Source: Glossina fuscipes
Lineage: Eukaryota > Arthropoda > Insecta > Diptera > Glossinidae
Direction: 5' to 3'
Length of the DNA: 64,000 nt
NCBI RefSeq assembly: GCF_014805625.2
Contig: NW_023998454.1
Coordinates: 2,591,645-2,655,644 of the forward strand
The translations under genes were made by a program, and so were the position numbers. Shown piece by piece: positions 56,240-64,000 of this stretch. Position 1 is the stretch's first letter, and each line of letters starts with the position of its first letter. The notes below the pieces were generated by a model. That model made no database searches, was not told the DNA's origin, and was given only the letters and a program-made list of their open reading frames with translations.

Positions 56240-58257
56240 GATGGTCCAAATTTTGTAGGATTAATATTTGTATGAAATGGCTATCATATTATGGGTTAAC
56301 TTCCACCACCACATATTAAAACATAGGCTTTTCTGCGCTACAAAGGATCAATTTTGTGAAAATTCTTATCAAACTAGGAGCGAAAAAAAGGCTGAGACGG
56401 TCCAAATTTGGTATAACTAATTTTCCTATGTTAAATTTCAACGTGAAGCATTGAAAATTATATCTTTTTATCATATGAAATTCATTTCTCGTTATATAAG
56501 AGGGGGTTCAAAAATGTCCCCAGCTGGTCCAAAGAAAACGGCTGCATAATGTATAGAAGCAATGCGTCCCAGTTGAATTCGAAAGGAAAACAGCTGGAGA
56601 ATGTAATAGAAATAAAGGCATATTTGTCATGCGCGTATTTATGGGGGAAAGGGCCCAAAAGCAACCTTATATAGTGTAAGTTTAATCATTTGCATAGGGT
56701 AGGATCCAAAAATAGGCGCTCTTGGCATCCTTGCACTTACTAAGCGTTCTCATCGCGACAAGGTGAGAATCCGTCGAGAATGTTTTTCTTTTTCTTGTTT
56801 TGATATCAGTTGAATTTTGATATATAACTAATAAGTTTGTATATAAGTGAATAAATACATAAAATTTGAAAGCAATAAACGAGCAGAAAAGAAATTATGT
56901 TCGTCGTCTGTCGGTTGTGTTGTCAGCCAATGCTGCTATTGTTTGCGTACAGCATCTCTAAAGTAGTTAAGCAATTCTTAATTCAAGAACATAAATCGAC
57001 AATTACGTCTTATGCGGATGAATGTAATATTGTCCATAGAAGAACTTGAGAGGGGCCTTGAAGATTCCTTCATTCAGTTTTCTAAACATCTTGATGAACT
57101 TTAGTGCATTAACATGCTGCGACGCAATCCCGATATAAAAAATATATAGGATTTGATTATTTCTACGAAGACTCTCCGTATAAGGCCCTACTTTGGAAAA
57201 GTGGTTATACAAAAAAAACATCTTCATTTTTAATTTAATTTATTTTTTTGAGATAAACCATCCGCGCTTTAGCATACTAAATAAATGCGAACAACTTGAG
57301 TGGGGGAGGCGATTCTTTATACATCCTCCCGTATCAAGTTTCTTACAAAAAATAAGTCCTTCTATAGCAAAGGGGTTGATACTAAAGTTATATTTAAACA
57401 ATATAGATCTCGCCATATAAGGAATTTCATTGGAATTAAGATTTTGCCTGGCAAGGACGTATAATTTTTGATATTTTATGATGAAGATATGTAAAGAATT
57501 ATATTAGGCGAGCCAGTGCAGGATGGTGGGTAATGGTGAGCTTTTCTAAGCAATAAAGTTTTTACTTGCTAAAATCAATATTTCGTTTCCTTGTTTTTAC
57601 ATTTAATACAATTAAGTTTGATCGAAAGCATAGGAATGTGGATGTTGAGTCAATTCGACTTGAATACCAAAACTGAAAAATTTCATTTTATTTTAAACAA
57701 ACTTTTTTCAAAACAATTTTTTCATGCGCATTCCGTTTTTAAAATAATGTTATGAAATTCCGCTTTTCTAAGCTAGGTCTAGTACCACTGGGTCGCAGAT
57801 ATTGTTTTGAAATTCTTTTATTTGCAATTATTTTCCTTAACAGTAGGATTACTCACAATATATTTTGGCAGTACTCTCAGCTCAAATGTTCTTGTCCGAC
57901 TCACTCTGCCTTCCGCAAACGGTCTATTTATATTCTTACAAACATATTCATAGCTTCATTTTTAATCCGTTAACCTGTCTTGTCTGTAATCATTTTCCTC
58001 GGCTGGCAGCTGCATGACGCGCCCGCGAATGTGCACTTGGCTTTTTACCTCTCTGGGGAATTTATGATTTGGGAAAATTTAATTACACGGAATAAGCTCG
58101 ATTTAGGATTTCCGTAAAAATACAATTTCCGTAGATTTTTTTACTGCACTTAGCACAACTGTCTTACTTCTATTTCCCTTCCATAATACTTGAACTTGGC
58201 AATTGAACCGTTTTCAATGTTCCGTATGTTAGATACAGGCGCTAAGGCATTTAGGGC
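56240..58257. other. No gene recognised
   Basis: AT-rich sequence with only short frames. The frames at 57003-57227 and 57752-57973 have no family resemblance I can defend. Confidence 0.5.
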
Positions 58258-58980
58258 TTAATGATAACAATCGCCTAGTTCGGGGCCAATTGTAAAATAA
58301 ATTCTTTTCTTTGGATTTTTGCTTGAAAGAAACAAAACGCAAGCAGTGATTGCTGCTAATTCTAAGATTTTGTAGAATATATGAAAAGGCCATCTGCAGA
58401 ATCCTACTTTGGTACTATATTTTCGCATCATTTGATCATCGTACTTAGTATTATCAAAAAAATTTATAGGTTCCTGGAGATATTTCGTATTTATTTCAAT
58501 TTTACACTTAGATGCTTTGAGCTCAATAACAGAACTTTTCGTTGGCCTTAGCTTTATAAACTTCTTTTCTATTTGGCTGCAGCAATATTTCGTACACAAC
58601 CTGAAATACTTGCTTGTAACATGCGCGTTAGCCATAATTTGACAGCAAGTTTATCTGAGAACAATTGCTCCTTGACTGTTGAGCCTGCGCTATGTTTATA
58701 ACAAGTCTGGCTGTTCTCAATAAATTTTTCCCACAGTTTTGGAATCAAGGCATACTTGTCTATTTTCAATCATTCACTCCCTTCACGTTTCTGATCGAAG
58801 CATATAAATTAAGGTATTACTCTGAACTTACCTCTGCATATTGTTTGGGAGAGAAGGGAGAGAAATCTGTCAATACGCTGTCTTTCTATGCTTCCCACAA
58901 TGTAGAAATTTCTTCACTATTAGATCAATCTGTAGCGTCTAAATCACATTCGGTTTCAAAACTAACAAGTTTGTGGGCAA
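58258..58980 (-). pseudogene. piggyBac transposase relic
   Basis: On the minus strand LWEKFIENSQTCYKHSAGST and VKEQLFSD (about 58730-58650) match the catalytic-region stretch of piggyBac-type transposases (F---C---Y-PG---TVDE-L). Further down, PINFFDNTKYDDQMMRKYST and CRWPFHIFYKILELAAITA (about 58470-58340) match the later NN-TKGGVD---------Y------RWP---FY--L---INA segment. The second and third catalytic Asp neighbourhoods are altered (TKYDDQM for TKGGVDT), and a large part between the two blocks is lost. No terminal TTAA-flanked repeats were located. Confidence 0.65.
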
Positions 58981-59329
58981 GTGTTTAATAAAAATTCCTA
59001 TGCACACGAATTAGATGATATCTATTTTGATCAACGACGTCTATTGGCGAAAATGATAGAATAATGTGGCATATCAAGATACATGAAGATTAAATTCAAT
59101 AATTTTGCCCTTTCTCTATATATTATTATTATTATTATAATTTTAGACTAATGAAATAAATTCTTAACCTAAAAAAAAGACATTGAGCACTAGCAGCACA
59201 GGCTATCGGCTCTAATCTTCTCTATATATAATAACAATTTTCCATATAGTATTATTGAGTTATATAGAGTACACAGACACTAATCACGGAACGCTTAAAA
59301 CTGCATTTTTGAGATTCACTGCATCTGTT

Positions 59330-60190
59330 GTTTGATTTAAAGTAATCTGCTGCCGAAGCCCATCAAACATTTTTAGAAGCTTATGGTGATGTTGCTCCAT
59401 CATATCCCGATTGTCAATTTTGGTTTCACTGGTTCAAAAGGGGTGGTTTTGACGTTAATGGCAAAGAATGGCCTGCAGGAGTAAAAAAATTTGAAGACAT
59501 GTAAGAGTAAGAGGGCTTTAAAGTCTCAAAAAGCTTTCAAACAGCTTAGCAGTTGATGAATCAATTGTTTCTTGACGTTTGCGTACAAATGCCTTTTCGA
59601 ACAATTTCAACATTGCGGTTTCGTTACTTGCCAGGCATAAAAGAAGAGTTTTCTGTGGCGTGTTGTAACTTATGATGAAAATTGGGTCTACTACAACATC
59701 CAAACGCTACGACAAGCGCAAAAAGCCATGGATTAGTCCAGAAGAGCCATCTACATCGGCACCAAAGCGAAATATGGCCATACACTTCTGCTGTGCATAT
59801 GGTAGGATCAGCAAGGAGTAGTGTATTAAGGCCTGCTAAACCGATTGAAACTGTTGTTGAAGGTTTCCACCGACGGCAACTGACCAAATTGGGTGGTGTC
59901 TTGTTGCAAAAAAGACTAGCAAAAGGGGCTAACAGACGCAAAGTCATCCTCTTGCATAACACCGCTTAGCCACATTTTACAAGAATTGCCAAAGATACAC
60001 GGATGTATTCAAAGAATCATCGAAGCTTGTCAGACTCAATGATCTAGCAACACGAATAGTAGACGATCTTTCGATTGATGAATGAGACAAACGTGTCTAT
60101 TCGATCGAGAGACCTGCAGTCATTCAATTAAAGGCTGTGAAGGCCGTTTTATACGATTTTGTAGAGGTAGATGGTAATCAACCTAAATTT
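59330..60190 (+). pseudogene. Old mariner-type transposase relic
   Basis: The plus strand gives AAEAHQTFLEAYGDVAPSYP and FWFHWFKRGGFDVNGKEWP with KKFED (about 59350-59500), the helix-turn-helix part of a mariner transposase. Then come a shifted KPWISPEEPSTSAPKRNMAI block (about 59720-59780) and a RRKVILLHNTA-like segment (about 59935-59965) corresponding to the second catalytic Asp region. Nearly every block is in a different frame. It belongs to a different mariner lineage from the copy at 22.5 kb and is far older. Confidence 0.75.
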
Positions 60191-60260
60191 TAGATAATTG
60201 GGAAATGAGAATTTTAAAAAAGCATCAATGACGGAGTGGGTACGGGCTCTACGTTTAGCG

Positions 60261-60540
60261 CTATAAATAAAACATACTTTGCATCATATTTAAATAATAC
60301 CTTGGGCACCCAAAAAAGACTTCAATACAATAGTTAACATGCGTCATTAGGAGGGAATGCACAACGGTCTGTTTAACTTTTAGAGGCAGATGTAATTTAG
60401 ATTGCACTATTTTCGGAAAGTAAAATAACCTTAGGAGGAACATTGTCAATGTGAGAGCCAAAGTTGAGTTTGCGATCCAGGGTTACCCCGAGACATTGCA
60501 TCGAATCTACAAGATCAATTTAATACCCGGTATCCATAAC
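60261..60540 (-). pseudogene. Non-LTR reverse transcriptase relic (C-terminal part)
   Basis: Minus strand: MQCLGVTLDRKLNFGSHI, then after a shift KLHLPLKVKQTVVHSLLMTH and VNYCIEVFFGCP. This is the LGV-LD-KL-F--HI block and the following P---R---Y-SLV--H--YC--VW-G region of Jockey-type reverse transcriptases. About 90 residues remain. Confidence 0.65.
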
Positions 60541-62353
60541 GGACTGCGTGGTGGAGATAAGATGTCTTGAGATGCAGCCAGGCCGAAAGCCGAACCGAAC
60601 ATCATGCATTGCATTACTGTTATTCAAAAATGAATCAAGTTATTCCTTCATAATTAAGCTCCGTAACCTTGGGGACATATGAACTTCAGGTGAAGGCGTC
60701 AGCAGACAAATTTTACTACTAGCAAGAAGAAGGTGAAGAAGAGTAATATGTCTATTCTAGATTAAATTTTGGAGTAATATTCGCATTGTTCAGATACTTA
60801 ATATCATAAGAAAACATTTTGAAAAGGCTTTATACTATAATATTCTTACGAGAATTGCATATGTGCTGATTTAAGTTTTCATAAAAACTGGTCAATTTTT
60901 GAAGAAATAAAATTAAAAAGGAAGGAAAAACCAAAGATACAGTCACGACGCTTTACTTGTCTCATGCAGATGACGACTAGCGAAAAGATTAACAACAATT
61001 ACCAGAAATTTAGCTAAAGAAGAGCTTAACACAAATAGGGTCACTAATTTATAAAACAAGACAGTTATGGGGAGTAAAACGTTGCAAATATAAGTTCCTG
61101 TAAATAATTTGTAAATAGATCTCCCAAGAGTAGTATATAAATTCAATACTATTCTAAAAACCGCAATTCGGCGGTACGAACTCAATTTCGAAAGGAGCTG
61201 AATAAATAACCTAAAATCACGAAAGACATTTTATGTTGCAATATAATACACGGAATGTTCGCCGCAAACTAATATTGACGTTTACATTTTAAATGACTTT
61301 GGTTAACAAACGATGTTTTCAATTTTAAGATCGCTGATTATATATCGGCCGCCAAATAACGAGCCGATGGCTATACAATGTTAGTGCACTTGTTAAAAAG
61401 CGCGGTGTACGTAGGCGTATTCAGTTTCTGATATTATTACCATCAAAATTTCCAGTCCACGATCTTTGTAAATACCATCAGAAATAGAGCTTTAAAGCTC
61501 TAACAAATGCAAAGTCTATTTTTTACTACAATTGAAATGATCGTACTGCGAGTAGTGTCCTAAATCTAGCTTTCATCAATACAATTATTGTGTTCCTTAA
61601 CTAGAAGGGTTTCGATCGGTAAAAGTCAACAGTCTCCCATTTTATTTCTAAGTTGCAACAATTCTGTGTAAAAAATAGAAAATTTCATTTCCCGCAAATT
61701 CTTAATCGACGGCCTACATGACGTGACGTGAGTGTACCATCCGACTTGTCATCAATTCGAAGGACTTTGCAATCTGAGACCAAATCTTTTAGAATCAGCT
61801 TTACCAGGCTTTCTCACCAAATCCATGGTGGAACCCATCCCTGTCAATGCTCTTTCGCAAATATCGAAACGTAAAGAAAAAAATTGGTAAATATGCAAAT
61901 ACCACCAACTGCTTTGAGTGTATGAAAACAGATTGAATTATTTTCAATTCCTCTTATTAATTTTAATAACACGCCCTCTAGCTTATACGAATTGGCATAT
62001 CTTGTATACAACTCGGTAAGAGAATGCTGCTGCCCGTTGCGACGGAATCAAGTACGACATGGTTAGAGCACTTTCTGCGGGAAGCTTGGCCGTCTTAGTC
62101 TATGCAATTAACCATTTGTTCTTATTCCTAAAGCGAATAAAGCCTTAAATGTTTTAAACAAGTTTAGGACGCAACCAAATGGTTGTTTATAAATTGATAA
62201 AAACCGGAGCGCAACGAAATCAGTGCAAAAATGTGTGTGCTGTACGTATTCCTTTCTGGAAATCTTTTTCGCTAATGTTTCAGCCTTTTTCATTTTCATT
62301 CATATTCTTGCGTAGCTTTTTTTTTTTCTTGTCCCCAATTATTAAAAACAAAC
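60541..62353. other. No gene recognised
   Basis: AT-rich with short frames only. About 62165-62200 is an inverted match to part of the 20.87-kb tandem repeat (AACCAAATGGTTGTTTATAA). Confidence 0.5.
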
Positions 62354-63330
62354 ATGTTCAAGTTTGATGTTCGGGTTGACGAGTGTGATAAAGATGATAA
62401 TTTTAATGACACTTTCTATCAAAAAGATTCTCGAAGTTAGTAATAATAGCGTTGTTTGGTTGAAAAATTTCAATAAATCCACATTTCCTGCAGCTTGTAC
62501 CAAGAGGAAACTTCCTCACTTAATTGCCACGAAGCCACAGAAATTTTACCTTCGCAATCTATTCTGGACAATGTCGACGTCTATCGTCTGCAACGTCATA
62601 CTAAAATATTGAAGAATGTTTGTATATCACATTTAAGCGGCGGTTTTTTATTAGGGGACATAAGCAATGCCTCTAAGTCAGATATTAAGAAAGCCCACGA
62701 CCAACATTCTGATTTAGTGCCAGGCGTTTATGAGGGTGGTGCAAAGATCTGGGAGTATACTGATGACATTTTAAATTTTATGGCTGAAATGTACTCTCAA
62801 GATTGGTGGACGCCCAAAAGAGTACTTGACTTGGGCTGCGGTGCTGGTTTAGTGGACATTTACGCCTACAAACAAGGGGCTCGTGTCGATTTTCAAGATT
62901 GTGTATGTGTAAGGTTACATATTGATATTAAAAGACTATTAATTGAAAATTTCTTTCTACTCATTTGTGCAATAAAGATGTTTTGCAGGTTATTACTATA
63001 CCTAATCTATTGATCAACATCACCGAGCAAATACCGTTAGAGCAAGTCTTCGACAATGTGAAATTTTATTCAGGTAATTGGAGCGAATCGACAGAGTCCT
63101 GCAAAGGCTCCTATATTTATGATGTTATTTTAACCAGCGAAACTATATACAATCCCAGAAATCAAGATAAACTGTTACGTTGCCTAAAAGATAAATCAAA
63201 ACTGAACGGCGTCGATATTTTGGCTGCGAAAACTCAGTTGGTGGAGAACTCCATCAATTCGAAGCACTATTAAACGCAGAAAAATGTTTCAACTATCAGA
63301 TTGTATGAGATAGAGCAGGATGCTAATCGA
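62354..63330 (+). pseudogene. METTL18-type histidine protein methyltransferase, 3' end broken
   Basis: METTL18 is a SAM-dependent enzyme that methylates a histidine of ribosomal protein uL3. A likely exon 1 (62354-62435, MFKFDVRVDE) joins via a GTTAGT donor and CCAAG acceptor to exon 2 (62505-62902). Exon 2 encodes HSDLVPGVYEGGAKIWEYTD, the SAM motif VLDLGCGAGL and FQD. After an 86-base intron, exon 3 (from 62989) gives VITIPN and DVILTSETIYNP. Near 63234 the frame breaks at AAKT. The next conserved block (VGGELHQFEALLNAEKC) lies one frame over, and another shift near 63308 precedes YEIEQDANRS. Motif I has Asp in place of the usual Gly after DLGCGAGL-x. The C-terminus is lost unless these are assembly errors. 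Confidence 0.7.
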
Positions 63331-63538
63331 TCCGAGCATATTATGCAGAAAAGGGGAGCCCTGTGTAGGAAGGGATCTTATCTTATCTTATCTTTCTTCA
63401 TTTTTCATTTATTTTAAGATAAAACTGTTGAGCATAAGAGGTCCGACCATAGCCGAATATGATGTTCCTACTTGTTTTTCATATAAGGAGATGAATGCCA
63501 TATAATATATTATTAAATTACGAACTTTAAGCGGCTCT

Positions 63539-63780
63539 ATGGAGAAGCCAAGTTTTTCATCCCCTGAAATGTACAATTTTATGTTTGATTTCATAGCGGA
63601 TAACAATCTAATGGACTCGAAGCAGGCTAAGCTCTGAAAGGAAATAATTGTACATAATGTATGCTTAGTATCCTTCACATAACATCAAAGAAGATTGGAA
63701 ATTGGAAATTAATCAATTACTGACGAAATATCCAACGGAGTATTTTTAGTACACTATGCGAAGGATGGTCATTACTTAGC
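63539..63780 (+). pseudogene. Unidentified coding-looking relic
   Basis: An ATG at 63539 opens MEKPSFSSPEMYNFMFDFIA and DNNLMDSKQAKL up to a TGA. The frame resumes with KEIIVHNVC and, after a shift, WKLEINQLLTKYPTEYF. The residue composition is gene-like. I know no family. It may be the last part of a gene that starts outside the METTL18 relic or an independent fragment. Confidence 0.3.
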
Positions 63781-64000
63781 TAGTATGTGCATCTAGAAGA
63801 TCAGCAAAATGGTGTGAGTGACTTTGTGTTCTGCTTACGTTTATCAATTAAACGATCACCTTTAAAAATCTTGCTTTTAGTGCCCAATATAGCAACACAT
63901 CACTCATAAATCTGTGCATGAATGTACACACTAAACACAATTTGCCTACGTATAGATGGAAACAAAGAAAGAGAGAGTATCACGTCATACATACAATCAG
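63781..64000. other. No feature recognised at the right edge
   Basis: Short AT-rich stretch without a credible frame; a feature could begin beyond the window. Confidence 0.4.

Noticed and set aside
1..64000. tRNA or rRNA genes
   Set aside because: No A/B box pairs with flanking cloverleaf arms or rRNA-like segments were noticed by eye; a covariance-model scan was not possible.

Overview
The window is AT-rich eukaryotic DNA. It has short spliced introns, R1-, gypsy-, mariner- and piggyBac-type elements and insect-like genes, so it almost certainly comes from a fly (Diptera, probably a higher fly). The species cannot be named from the sequence alone. There are 10 Ns at 18994-19003, so this is an assembled scaffold.

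Only three genes look intact, all in the middle. Fip1 (29745-31901, minus; 5 coding exons, 640 aa) is a subunit of the mRNA cleavage and polyadenylation machinery. About 0.85 kb away and divergently transcribed is a fatty acid-binding protein gene (32750-41308, plus; 3 exons, 132 aa) with an 8.1 kb first intron. About 4 kb further on lies a mitochondrial citrate carrier (45397-46543, plus; 4 exons, 324 aa). From memory, the last two are also neighbours in Drosophila (fabp, sea), which would make this block ancestral.

Around that block are broken pieces of other conserved nuclear genes, seen only by reading short degenerate frames: symplekin (10.0-10.4 kb), a Trio-type RhoGEF (16.6-16.9 kb, minus), DNA topoisomerase III alpha (26.1-27.1 kb, minus), a calumenin/reticulocalbin 5' piece (47.5-47.75 kb, minus), Cdc23/APC8 (47.9-48.5 kb, minus), the decapping scavenger DcpS (51.0-53.6 kb, minus) and a METTL18-type histidine methyltransferase (62.35-63.3 kb, plus). 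All but the very short pieces carry stops, frameshifts, deletions or lost active-site residues. Two or three further coding-looking relics could not be named. So many dead copies of housekeeping genes in 64 kb is the most unusual property of the window. It would fit a slowly decaying, duplication-collecting region such as heterochromatin, a Y or neo-sex chromosome or a B chromosome, but that is inference.

Mobile DNA makes up much of the rest. The left end is a nearly full-length but mutated R1-clade non-LTR retrotransposon (1-4250). Two opposite-strand, divergent copies of a protein-coding element I could not classify lie at 4.8-6.8 kb and 8.2-8.9 kb. A gypsy-type integrase relic is cut by a 1619-bp solo LTR (13647-15265) with a perfect CTAT target duplication; a second, 5'-truncated copy of that LTR runs into the assembly gap. 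A mariner copy (22.49-23.37 kb) has one frameshift and no 3' end. Older relics of mariner, piggyBac, RTE-like and Jockey/CR1-like elements lie at 21.3-22.0 and 54-60.5 kb. Minisatellites and dispersed repeat pairs fill other stretches. One repeat pair (7.24-7.49 and 43.95-44.17 kb) has its central 80 bp inverted relative to its flanks.

The intact genes do not form a pathway. Fip1 and symplekin (here only a relic) belong to the same polyadenylation machinery, which may be chance.
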